From S010-25 sp964466455 (GTDB taxonomy: Bacteria; Pseudomonadota; Gammaproteobacteria; SZUA-229), in contig CAYXNL010000020.1 of NCBI GenBank assembly GCA_964466455.1, forward strand, positions 1 through 33,921: 33,921 bases of DNA, in the 5' to 3' direction. Made by a program: the position numbers and the translations under genes. The number at the start of each line of letters is the position of its first letter. Within the stretch, counting starts at the first letter, position 1. Shown here piece by piece: positions 17,901 to 25,549 of this stretch. The notes below the pieces were generated by a model. It was not told where the DNA came from, did not search any database, and saw only the letters and a program-made list of their open reading frames with translations.

Positions 17901-19565
17901 CATCACCACTTCTTCACGAATGGAGTCAATAGCGGGATTAGTCACCTGGGCAAACAACTGCTTGAAATAATCATAAATCATACGCGGTTTGTCAGACAGA
18001 CAGGCCAGCGCCGAATCATTGCCCATCGAACCGACCGGGTCACGCAGTTCGCGCACCAGTGGCAGTAACATAAACTGCATGGTTTCAACGGTGTAACCAA
18101 ATGCCTGCATCCGCGAAATAATAGTCTCGGGGTTAAACCCGTGCGCTTCTTTATCACAGCCCAGCTCAGATAGTTTAATTTCCTGATTACTCAGCCATTG
18201 CCCATAGGGACGGCGCGTGGAAAAATCTTTTTTCAGTTCATCATCCGGGATCAACCGGCCTTGATCAAAATCAATCAGGAACATTTTGCCCGGTTGCAGC
18301 CGGCCTTTATGCTTTACCTCTGCCGGATCAACATCCACCACGCCAACTTCTGAGGCCATAATTACGCGGTCGTCATGGGTGAGATAATAGCGACTGGGTC
18401 GCAGACCATTACGATCCAGCACCGCACCGATATAATGACCATCGGTAAAGGCAATGGATGCCGGCCCGTCCCAGGGCTCCATCATGGTGGAATTAAATCG
18501 GTAAAAATCCTTTTTTGCCTGATCCATATTCTCATCCGACTGCCAGGCTTCCGGCACCATCAACATAACGGCTTCCTGCAGGCTGCGACCCGACATCAGC
18601 AAAAATTCCAGTACATTATCAAAATTACCGGAATCGGAGCAGTCGTCCTCGGCAATCGGAAATAGACTGTCCATTGAGCAGTCATAATCATCACTTTCGA
18701 CCATTCCCTGACGGGCCGCCATCCAGTTGCGATTGCCCAGCAGGGTATTAATTTCCCCGTTATGGCTCATATAACGGTTAGGCTGCGCCCGATCCCAGGA
18801 CGGGAAGGTATTGGTACTGAAACGTGAATGCACCATTGCAATATGGGAAGCATAGTCATCCGCCTGTAGATCGGTGTAGAAATCTTTTACCTGCAGGGCA
18901 TTTAACATGCCTTTATAAATAATAATATGGGGTGATAATGAGCAAATATAAAACAGCTTGCACTGGGATAGCCTGGTACTGGAGCGCAATAAATGTGTAC
19001 AGCGCTTGCGAATAACATACAGCTGTCGTTCAAAATCCCGGCCTTCGACCCCGACGGACGCAATATAAAGTTGCATAATAAATGGCTGCGACAACCTCGC
19101 AGTCGGGCCAATATTTGCGCCATCGGTATCCACTGGCACATCACGCCAGCCCAGACATTTCTGCCCCTGATCGGCAATAATTTCCTCAACCGCCGCCATA
19201 CAGAACCGGCGTTGTTTTTCATCGGTAGGTAAAAAAACATTACCGGCGGCATATTTTCCCGCTGCCGGTAAATCAATATCCAAATCCTGTTTTGCTACCC
19301 GAATACAGAAATCGTGCGGCATCCCGGTGAGAATACCAGCGCCATCACCCGTTGTCGGCTCGCAACCACAGCCACCGCGATGTTCCATCCGCTGTAGCAT
19401 AATCTCGGCATCGACAACAATCTGATGACTGGGCTTACCCTTGATATGCGCAACAAAACCAACACCACAACTGTCTTTTTCAAATGACGGGTCATACAGG
19501 CCCTGCTTTTCCGGCAAACCGTAACGCGGTAACCGGGATTCATGTTTTTGTTTTTTATTGCTCAT
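14979..19565 (-). CDS. gltB: Glutamate synthase large subunit
   Basis: GltB makes two glutamates from glutamine and 2-oxoglutarate, with GltD as electron donor. The product of about 1528 residues has the usual full length. A short propeptide precedes the catalytic amidotransferase cysteine in FEKDSCGVGF (Cys33 from this start). The FMN-binding synthase domain is present, with GEGGELPGAKVD and GHDGGTGASPL. The 3Fe-4S cysteines occur in CMMMRKCHLNTCPVG (near residue 1145), and the GXGXG-type C-terminal beta-helix follows. A TTG four codons upstream is possible, but AAGGA lies at a better distance from this ATG. Confidence 0.96.
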   Translation of the reverse strand: MSNKKQKHESRLPRYGLPEKQGLYDPSFEKDSCGVGFVAHIKGKPSHQIVVDAEIMLQRMEHRGGCGCEPTTGDGAGILTGMPHDFCIRVAKQDLDIDLPAAGKYAAGNVFLPTDEKQRRFCMAAVEEIIADQGQKCLGWRDVPVDTDGANIGPTARLSQPFIMQLYIASVGVEGRDFERQLYVIRKRCTHLLRSSTRLSQCKLFYICSLSPHIIIYKGMLNALQVKDFYTDLQADDYASHIAMVHSRFSTNTFPSWDRAQPNRYMSHNGEINTLLGNRNWMAARQGMVESDDYDCSMDSLFPIAEDDCSDSGNFDNVLEFLLMSGRSLQEAVMLMVPEAWQSDENMDQAKKDFYRFNSTMMEPWDGPASIAFTDGHYIGAVLDRNGLRPSRYYLTHDDRVIMASEVGVVDVDPAEVKHKGRLQPGKMFLIDFDQGRLIPDDELKKDFSTRRPYGQWLSNQEIKLSELGCDKEAHGFNPETIISRMQAFGYTVETMQFMLLPLVRELRDPVGSMGNDSALACLSDKPRMIYDYFKQLFAQVTNPAIDSIREEVVMSLECYIGPERNLLQTTEQHAHRLRVPHPILTNEELAAIKHMTYRGWKTRTIDITYPCVQGVDGLSGCLDDICAQASAAIEEDYSLVILSDRNMNSERVAVSSLLATSAVHHHLVANQQRTRIGIVLETAEAREVHHHCLLVGYGADAINPYLAFEALFQSQRDGLLEKEQYDDEGIVAAYRKGVGKGMLKVMAKIGISTLHSYKGAQIFEAVGLGDDIINRCFRGTASRIKGVSLDVLAEESLRRHEKAYPPRELVRLPVLDNPGDYYWRSGGELHMWNPDTIANIQLAARTNSKAAYQAFASVSDDDSTRRATLRGLLKFKHGANGGPIALDEVEPAKEIVKRFVTGAMSFGSISAETHESLAIAMNRLGGKSNTGEGGEDAARFQPMENGDSRRSAIKQIASGRFGVTNWYITNADELQIKVAQGAKPGEGGELPGAKVDINIARIRHSTPGVGLISPPPHHDIYSIEDLAQLIHDLKNANPSARISVKLVSEIGVGTIAAGVAKAFSDHIVIAGHDGGTGASPLTSVKHAGMPWELGVAETHQTLVMNDLRSRVVLQTDGQLKTGRDITIAALLGAEEFGFATAPLITLGCMMMRKCHLNTCPVGIATQDPELRKKFTGKPEHVVNYLFMVAEDMRRHMATLGFRTVNEMVGRVDVLEADQAVDHWKAKGIDLTAMLTMAKRPHDKVGVYHSKKQDHGLEKALDNEIIKRASETIAQGSAVSMELPVVNTNRVVGTMLSHELAKARQGQPLPDDSVHIKLNGSAGQSLGAWLYEGVTIELEGDANDYTGKGLSGGRIIIYPPATSTFVAEENILLGNTVLYGATSGEAYFRGIAAERFCVRNSGASAVVEGVGDHGCEYMTGGRVVVLGETGRNFAAGMSGGIAYVWDCNQHFAPLCNTGMVELEAVEQEEDIKELRTLIENHYRYTRSAVAKTVLDNWSETIKQFVKVMPTDYKRVLEEMKKTKQPAVA

Positions 19566-19693
19566 AGTAACCCACAATCCTTCACAACAGCTTTGAGTAC
19601 GGCAGACGGCTACATACAGACCACACCCAACTACAAAGCGTATAAATTCTCGAAATAAAACCTTCTTAAAATAAAATCAGTGTATTAAAGGCC

Positions 19694-19903
19694 GGAAAAC
19701 CCTGACTAATCAGGGCTTTTCTGGCCTATTTTCTGGCCTATTTTCTGGNNNNNNNNNNNNNNNNNNNNNNNNNNNNNNNNNNNNNNNNNNNNNNNNNNNN
19801 NNNNNNNNNNNNNNNNNNNNNNNNNNNNNNNNNNNNNNNNNNNNNNNNGGAAAACCCTGACTAATCAGGGCTTTTCTGGCCTATTTTCTGGCCTATTTTC
19901 TGG
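19694..19903. repeat. Duplicated 55-bp hairpin sequence on both sides of a scaffold gap
   Basis: The 55 bases at 19694-19748 and 19849-19903 are identical and directly flank the N run. Each copy has a palindrome CCCTGACTAATCAGGG and then two tandem copies of the 12-base unit CTGGCCTATTTT plus CTGG. Either this is a real tandem array that broke the assembly, or the two contigs shared an assembler overlap (55 is a common k-mer size) that was not merged. It lies upstream of the gltB start. Confidence 0.75.
19749..19848. other. Assembly gap (100 N)
   Basis: Exactly 100 undetermined bases, the conventional filler for a gap of unknown size. The true content and length are unknown. Confidence 0.99.
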
Positions 19904-20318
19904 TATAAATAAATCAGATAACTCACTGATACCTGGCACGCTATATCGCGGCAGACCGGACAACACAAATAACGGGCAAGGCCGCCCATTTTATCGAATT
20001 TCGGCGCCCCTGACCAGTACTGCACTCTAACACAGCCTGACAGGCCGCTGAAAGATTGCATTTTTATCGCTTTATATATAGACCTGTTTTTTTGTAACGA
20101 TTTGCGACTAAAATCCGCGTGATAAAAAATTCACTTGACCCTGTACTATAGAAGCTAAACTCCTTTTAAATTCAGAGGAGTCCTGGCCTTCGGGGAAAAA
20201 TATACAACCATCGTGGTTGCTGGCGTGTGCTGTGCGATCTGATTTTATCACTATCTGTACGATTTCAAAATCAGTGGGCTTCTGGAAAAATCCTGTATTG
20301 CCGAATGAAATATTCGGC
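19904..20318. other. Intergenic region without a convincing gene
   Basis: About 415 bp between the gap and the amidotransferase gene. I see no supported gene. There is a 7-bp hairpin GCCGAAT/ATTCGGC just after the amidotransferase stop, without a T-run. At 20135-20156 a string TTGACCCTGTACTATAG resembles the left half of a MerR-family metal promoter, but no matching right half or target gene follows. Confidence 0.5.
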
Positions 20319-21023
20319 TTAAATCCCACAGACTTCCAGCCAACAGTTAAAAAACTTCTCCGCATTACGCTGTAGATCCGCTGCATATTTTTCACTGTCT
20401 GCGCGTAATGCCGATACCGATATACCCTCCGTATCATGAATTTCACCAGTATGGCCGATATACCAGCGCTCCAGCCCGATGGCCGTTACCTCGGGATGAA
20501 ACTGTAGCGCCAGCGCGCGCCGACCAATAGAAAAAGCCTGGTTTTCAAAGCGCTGACTGGATGCCAGCGCGGTTGCACCCGGCGGAATATCAAAGGTTTC
20601 ACCATGCCAGTGAAGCATCTGTGTACTGGCTTCATCCAGCCATTGCAGTCCTGTTTCTCTACCCGACCTGTTTACCTGCAAGCCGTACCAGCCAATTTCC
20701 TTGCCGCCCCCCGGATAAACCCTTGCCCCGAGTGCGCTGGCCATTAGCTGCGCCCCCAGACAGATACCCAGTGTTGGCAGGTCAGCCGCCAGTCGCCGTT
20801 TCAGCAGCCCCATTTCCGTCTGTAAAAATGGATATTCAGTCGCTTCATTAACACTGATCGGCCCGCCCAGTATTACAAGTAGATCGGTTGATAACGGGTC
20901 GATAATAGAAAGATCATCCAGTCCGGCTTCCAGGTAATGGACGGGGATTCCCCTGCTTTGCAGTACCGGTTCAAAACTGCCTAAATCTTCAAAGGCCAAA
21001 TGTCTGATAACCGTAACCTTCAT
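20319..21023 (-). CDS. Class I glutamine amidotransferase (GMP synthase-like)
   Basis: The 234-residue product is a stand-alone GATase1 domain. It has the nucleophile elbow GICLGAQ (86-92, Cys88), the catalytic FHPE (175-178; His176, Glu178) and the oxyanion motif LGGP (52-55). Such single-domain proteins of the GuaA-like type release ammonia from glutamine or act on gamma-glutamyl compounds; the acceptor is not known here. The ATG at 21023 follows GGTAGG at good spacing; a GTG two codons earlier is less likely. It is divergent from purC. Confidence 0.88.
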   Translation of the reverse strand: MKVTVIRHLAFEDLGSFEPVLQSRGIPVHYLEAGLDDLSIIDPLSTDLLVILGGPISVNEATEYPFLQTEMGLLKRRLAADLPTLGICLGAQLMASALGARVYPGGGKEIGWYGLQVNRSGRETGLQWLDEASTQMLHWHGETFDIPPGATALASSQRFENQAFSIGRRALALQFHPEVTAIGLERWYIGHTGEIHDTEGISVSALRADSEKYAADLQRNAEKFFNCWLEVCGI

Positions 21024-21118
21024 ATACACCTACCCATGATTATAAAAAACGCCACGGCGAAAATCCGCCAGATGGCGTAGAATAGCACTTTTTTTCAGCC
21101 ATAAACCAGACACCCGTT

Positions 21119-22006
21119 ATGACCAGCGTATTGCACACCTCCCATATCAAAAGCCTGCCACTGCTACACAAAGGTAAAGTTCGCGACATATATGATATTG
21201 ATGCACAACATATGCTGATTGTAACCACCGATCGGATTTCTGCTTTTGACGTGATTATGCCAACCGCTATCCCCGGTAAGGGTGCCATCCTCAATCAGCT
21301 AACACAGTTTTGGTTACACAAACTATCGCACATTGTTCCCAGTCATCTCTGCGACCTCACTCTTGAAGAAGTATTACCGGATACCAGTGAACGCGCGGAG
21401 GTGGCCGACCACGCTATGGTCGTTAAAAAACTTAATGCGCTCCCGGTCGAAGCCATTGTCCGCGGCTATGTGATTGGTTCCGGCTGGAAAGATTATCAGG
21501 CCAGCGGACAAATCTGCGGCATTACCCTGCCTGTCGGTCTGAAAATGGCTGATAAATTACCTGAAGCCATCTTTACCCCGTCAACCAAAGCCGCCGCCGG
21601 AACGCATGATGAAAATATTGACTATACGCAAACCCAGGCATTGCTCGGTGAAGAAATTGCCGAACAGGTAAGGCAAACCAGCCTGCGCCTGTACCGGGAA
21701 GCCGCTGACTACGCATTGGATCGAGGCATTATCATTGCCGATACCAAATTTGAATTTGGTCTCGATGATAATAACCAACTGACACTGATTGATGAGGTTT
21801 TAACACCGGACTCATCACGCTTCTGGCCGGTAAAAACCTACCAGCCCGGTAGCAGCCCTGAAAGTTTTGATAAACAGTTCGTGCGTGATTATCTGGAAAC
21901 ACTGAACTGGAATAAAACGCCACCCGGTCCTGAGCTGCCGGATGAAATTGTGACGCAAACGGCTGAAAAATATAATGAGGCAAAAAAACGCTTGCTGGAA
22001 GAATAA
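21119..22006 (+). CDS. purC: SAICAR synthase
   Basis: PurC joins aspartate to CAIR in purine synthesis. The 295-residue product is the longer form of the family. It has GKVRDIYDI (19-27), RISAFDV (39-45), the SAICAR signature IVRGYVIGSGW (113-123), IFTPSTKA (151-158), DTKFEFG (208-214) and DEVLTPDSSRFW (225-236). It begins right after the divergent amidotransferase gene and is followed by bioD after 76 bp, possibly on the same transcript. Confidence 0.97.
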   Translation: MTSVLHTSHIKSLPLLHKGKVRDIYDIDAQHMLIVTTDRISAFDVIMPTAIPGKGAILNQLTQFWLHKLSHIVPSHLCDLTLEEVLPDTSERAEVADHAMVVKKLNALPVEAIVRGYVIGSGWKDYQASGQICGITLPVGLKMADKLPEAIFTPSTKAAAGTHDENIDYTQTQALLGEEIAEQVRQTSLRLYREAADYALDRGIIIADTKFEFGLDDNNQLTLIDEVLTPDSSRFWPVKTYQPGSSPESFDKQFVRDYLETLNWNKTPPGPELPDEIVTQTAEKYNEAKKRLLEE

Positions 22007-22082
22007 ACACTGATCAATAATCTGCAATCAGTACCTGTCTTTTATAAAAAATAAAATATTACCCAACTGGAGCCACCTTTCA

Positions 22083-22796
22083 ATGCAGGGTCTGTTTATT
22101 ACCGGTACCAATACTGGCGTTGGCAAAACCTCTGTTGGCGCAAACATTGCCCGCCAGTTAGCAGACAGGAATATTACCGTCATCCCGCGCAAACCGATTG
22201 AATCGGGTTGCATAAAAGAAAATGGGGAACTGATTCCGCAGGACGCACTGGTTCTTCACCGTGCCGCTCAATATGTTGGTGATCTGTCAGAAGTCTGCCC
22301 ATTTCGTTTCGAACCACCTGTTTCACCGCTGCGCGCCGCCCATCTTGCTAATAAAATCCTTACCACTGAACAGCTTGCGGCTATCTGTTTCAGTGGCAGT
22401 GAAAAGGGATTTTTACTGGTCGAAGGGGCCGGTGGCTTTTATTCGCCATTAGCGGAAAATGGTTTAAACGCCGACCTTGCCGTTGCCCTGCAGCTACCGG
22501 TGTTACTGGTTATTAACAACCAGCTTGGGGCGCTCAGTCAGGCTTTGCTGCATGCCGAGGCAATACAGATGCGAGGCCTTCAACTGGCCGCCATTATTTT
22601 AAATACCATAGCAAATAACGAAACAGCCATGATTGATAACTATATGAACAATGCCGCTGATTTGCGTGAATATCTACACTGCCCGCTGTATACCATTGCA
22701 TATAGCGCTGAAGGTGAAGCAAAACTACCCGCAGAATTTATTGACTCACTCACCGTATCAGCATCGACGAAAACACCTGCAAGAGAAATTCGCTAA
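22083..22796 (+). CDS. bioD: Dethiobiotin synthetase
   Basis: BioD closes the ureido ring of dethiobiotin using ATP and CO2. The 237-residue product has the P-loop GTNTGVGKT (8-16), PRKPIESGC (35-43), PPVSPLRAA and VEGAGG (113-118). It is separate from other biotin genes, at least in this window. CTGGAGCC stands before the ATG. It is convergent with the HD-GYP-type gene, 29 bp apart. Confidence 0.93.
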   Translation: MQGLFITGTNTGVGKTSVGANIARQLADRNITVIPRKPIESGCIKENGELIPQDALVLHRAAQYVGDLSEVCPFRFEPPVSPLRAAHLANKILTTEQLAAICFSGSEKGFLLVEGAGGFYSPLAENGLNADLAVALQLPVLLVINNQLGALSQALLHAEAIQMRGLQLAAIILNTIANNETAMIDNYMNNAADLREYLHCPLYTIAYSAEGEAKLPAEFIDSLTVSASTKTPAREIR

Positions 22797-22825
22797 GGAA
22801 CCGGAACATGGGACGAGCGCAGATA

Positions 22826-24838
22826 CTATTTAACCTGTTGCCAGTCCTTCCAGGCAGGCCGACTCTCTGCCGCGTACAACAACGCCGCAACGACCTGCCT
22901 GTCGTAATGTGAATCTGCCTGTTCAAATAATAATTCAAGCACCTCTTTTATCGCTTTACCCGGACGATAGGCACGTGAGCTGGACATGGCAACAAAAGCA
23001 TTTGCCACGGCAAGAATACGTGATTCCTGATAAATTGACTCACCACTGAGACCCTCTGGATAACCACTACCATCAAGGTATTCATTTTTCTGTTTAACAA
23101 ATTCAACAACCGGTCCTTCAAACTCCAGCCCCTGTAATATTTCAACCGAATACTGGTTACTTTTATGCAAGATGGATGATGCTTCGGGTGTCAGTGTCTC
23201 CACGCTGGTTAATATTTCTGCCGGAACCGAAAGTTTACCTACATTTGCCAGCAGTGCCGCCATGGATAATGCATTCATTTTTTCTTTGGGTAAATTCATC
23301 ACCTCGGCAATGGCTACGGCTACTTCACGCGTACGCTCCGAATGATGCGCACAGTACGGATCATGAATATCCGTTAAACGAACCAGAGTCTGGATAATTG
23401 CCTCCATCATCCGATTATGCCTGCCCTGGGTATCTTTCAGGTCAGTAATATCGTGCAGTACATACAAATGTGATTGCTGATATTTTTTATACCTCAGTGC
23501 TACAACCGTTACATGATAATCATACCGCCGGCCATTAATTTCCAGGCGTATTTCCCTGTTTTTTATATCCTTATGATGCCTGATTTCAAGCAGACGTTTC
23601 GCGGTATCAGTATCATATAGATGATTCAGCGCCTTACCTTTTACATCATCGGTTCTCGTCTCCATAAACAGACATAGCGCTTGATTAACCAGCACCAGCT
23701 TCTGGTTTGAATCAAGCAGGAAAATATAATCGGTAATACTGTCGCCAATGGCATTTAACAATTCTGTTCGTGCCGCCAGCCGGTCGGTGATTTTTTGCAG
23801 CCGCAGACTGGTTGCATTACGCCAGATAGCAACAAAACTGACGGTGATAAAAAAGATAGCCAGTAATAAAATAATGAGTATAAAGCGCTGGTGTGATACC
23901 GACTCCCGCAATGCCTCACTGGTATTTATTTTTTGCACCAGTATCCAGTCAGTATCGTTAATCAGCCTGGAGGTAACCAGCACTTTTTTATTTTTATAAT
24001 CACGCTTCAATGCAAACCCGCCCGGATGGTTCACTGCGTAGACCGTTGCCAGATTACTATTATCCGCCGACTGCTGATGAAACAGCGCATAAGGTGATTC
24101 CAGTGGACTGATATAGGTCACAACATTAGCGTGCTTTACCGCTAATATTGTTTCATCACTAAAGGTGGTCAGCCAGTGACGGGTAGTTATTTTATAGAGT
24201 GATTTCTCGGGATTAATTACCGCTACAATCACGCCACGTAAATCACTGGCCGTCATCGCCTGAACAGCTCTTACCGGAACAGCTACCATAAAACGTGGCT
24301 GCCCGTCAGGTTCGTTATAAATATCCGAGATAATACTTTTTTTCTGCTGTAATACCTGGGTAACTATTTTCTCTACTTTTGCATCGTCTACAGGAAAATA
24401 ACGGGTGGCCAGCAGGATTCGGTTTTTATTCACCAGCGCCAGGCCATCATTGATTTCCTGCGCTTTATTATTACTTACCGGCTTCACCGGAGTAAGCAAA
24501 GCAGAAGAACGCGCAGTCGCATTCAATAAATTTTTCAGGTGATGCAACTGGCCCGATTGCACTTCTGTCAGATCAGCCGCATCTCGTGGTCCGATTTCTG
24601 AAAAATATATCTGTACCAGTGGATTACTCGCCAGTGTCTGAAAAAGCTCAAGTTGTTTCAGCAGATCACTGTCTATGCTGCGCTTCTGTGATTCAGCAAT
24701 AACGCCAAGGCGATCCTGCCAGTTTTGCAAATCACGTTGTTTCTCCGATGCCACATATTTAAACACCAGCAACACACAGATACTGACAAATATCAGCAAC
24801 AGGGAGCTGGCAATAAGTGCTGCTCTATTTATTTTCAA
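22826..24838 (-). CDS. Membrane sensor with periplasmic domain, PAS and degenerate HD-GYP domain
   Basis: Positions are numbered from a possible GTG at 24877. There is a membrane helix (19-39), a large periplasmic sensor of Cache type (about 45-325), a second helix (332-352), a PAS domain (about 373-478) and an HD-GYP domain (about 495-668). The HD-GYP core is worn: LHDIGK has become LANVGK (543-548), the HHE motif reads QKNE, and the later VADxFDA reads VANAFVA. DGSGYPEGL (602-610) is kept. Loss of these metal ligands should abolish phosphodiesterase activity, so a receptor or scaffold role is inferred. I prefer the TTG at 24838: it gives a TTGA overlap with the lapG-like stop and has AGGTGG upstream. 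The longer GTG start would overlap by 43 bp and lacks a site. Confidence 0.88.
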   Translation of the reverse strand: MKINRAALIASSLLLIFVSICVLLVFKYVASEKQRDLQNWQDRLGVIAESQKRSIDSDLLKQLELFQTLASNPLVQIYFSEIGPRDAADLTEVQSGQLHHLKNLLNATARSSALLTPVKPVSNNKAQEINDGLALVNKNRILLATRYFPVDDAKVEKIVTQVLQQKKSIISDIYNEPDGQPRFMVAVPVRAVQAMTASDLRGVIVAVINPEKSLYKITTRHWLTTFSDETILAVKHANVVTYISPLESPYALFHQQSADNSNLATVYAVNHPGGFALKRDYKNKKVLVTSRLINDTDWILVQKINTSEALRESVSHQRFILIILLLAIFFITVSFVAIWRNATSLRLQKITDRLAARTELLNAIGDSITDYIFLLDSNQKLVLVNQALCLFMETRTDDVKGKALNHLYDTDTAKRLLEIRHHKDIKNREIRLEINGRRYDYHVTVVALRYKKYQQSHLYVLHDITDLKDTQGRHNRMMEAIIQTLVRLTDIHDPYCAHHSERTREVAVAIAEVMNLPKEKMNALSMAALLANVGKLSVPAEILTSVETLTPEASSILHKSNQYSVEILQGLEFEGPVVEFVKQKNEYLDGSGYPEGLSGESIYQESRILAVANAFVAMSSSRAYRPGKAIKEVLELLFEQADSHYDRQVVAALLYAAESRPAWKDWQQVK

Positions 24839-25497
24839 TGTTTTTTTCCACCTGAATAATTTGGCACATGCATCCACCAGTGTTTTTCATTAATCGAGTA
24901 TATCGGTACATAATGGTATATTTTTGTATGTGAAAGCACTTCCGGAATCTGATTATCAAGGATAAGGATATCACCACCCCATTCAATTGACATAACAGCG
25001 TGTGCCGTATTCAGGTTAGTATCCTGAACAATCACTATACGCATACGATTCACATCAAAACCCAGCCATTTCAGCGATAACATTTTTATTATCGCATAAT
25101 CCTCACAGTCGCCGCCATTTAACAGAAACTCTCTCGGCGTAGCCCAATAATCTGCTACACCATAATTTTCACTATCAAGCACATAGGTCTTTTTATTCGC
25201 GTAGTGATTAACCCGCTTAATTTGCTCCAGGGGTGGCAATTTGCGAATGCTATCAAGAAAAACCAGCCATTGCCTCAGATCGCAGCGGTTCAGGCGTTTT
25301 GCCTCACACACTCTTTCCTCTGCCATATTCCTGGCGTGGCGCTTTAGCACACTTATCCATTGAGGAAACAGCCCAATACTGGATTTCTCAAACTCCTGAT
25401 AACCGAACAGCGCCTCAGCACCTACCGGCATCGCCCAGATAACAAGAACAGACAACAGTGTTATACTCAGCAAAAGTCGTTTTAAGATTTTACGCAT
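24835..25497 (-). CDS. LapG-type transglutaminase-like periplasmic cysteine protease
   Basis: The 220-residue product has a signal peptide (about 1-28) and the DUF920/peptidase C93 (BTLCP) domain. The catalytic triad is visible as Cys131 in NGGDCEDYAI, His166 in TAHAVMS and Asp181 in ILDNQ. LapG of Pseudomonas cuts the N-terminus of the giant adhesin LapA, releasing cells from biofilm, and is held in check by the membrane c-di-GMP receptor LapD. Here the co-transcribed, translationally coupled partner is the degenerate HD-GYP sensor instead of a LapD. No adhesin substrate is in the window. Confidence 0.88.
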   Translation of the reverse strand: MRKILKRLLLSITLLSVLVIWAMPVGAEALFGYQEFEKSSIGLFPQWISVLKRHARNMAEERVCEAKRLNRCDLRQWLVFLDSIRKLPPLEQIKRVNHYANKKTYVLDSENYGVADYWATPREFLLNGGDCEDYAIIKMLSLKWLGFDVNRMRIVIVQDTNLNTAHAVMSIEWGGDILILDNQIPEVLSHTKIYHYVPIYSINEKHWWMHVPNYSGGKKH

Positions 25498-25504
25498 TGA
25501 CTGT

Positions 25505-25510
25505 TATAAT
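25505..25510 (+). promoter_or_regulatory. Candidate -10 box for the TPR-barrel gene
   Basis: A consensus TATAAT lies 40 bp before the ATG at 25550, in the 52-bp divergent gap. The -35 side is weak (TTTAAG at 25481-25486). Confidence 0.4.
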
Positions 25511-25549
25511 ACTTAACCATATATTTTTTACACACCAATAAATACACCA

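Noticed and set aside
19861..20061. 66-codon frame running into the 55-bp repeat
   Set aside because: Its end is encoded by the repeat itself (KIGQKIGQK); it has no known motif and lies next to an assembly gap.
20135..20156. MerR-type metal promoter
   Set aside because: Only the left half (TTGACCCTGTACTATAG) fits; the right half-site and the 19-20 bp spacing are missing, and no metal gene follows.
20108..20446. 112-codon open frame on the minus strand beyond the amidotransferase gene
   Set aside because: About 40 codons are an off-frame shadow of the amidotransferase gene; the rest has no recognisable motif and no ribosome binding site.
22007..22082. Riboswitch or BirA operator before bioD
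   Set aside because: The 76-bp gap shows no biotin operator-like dyad and no riboswitch-like structure by eye.
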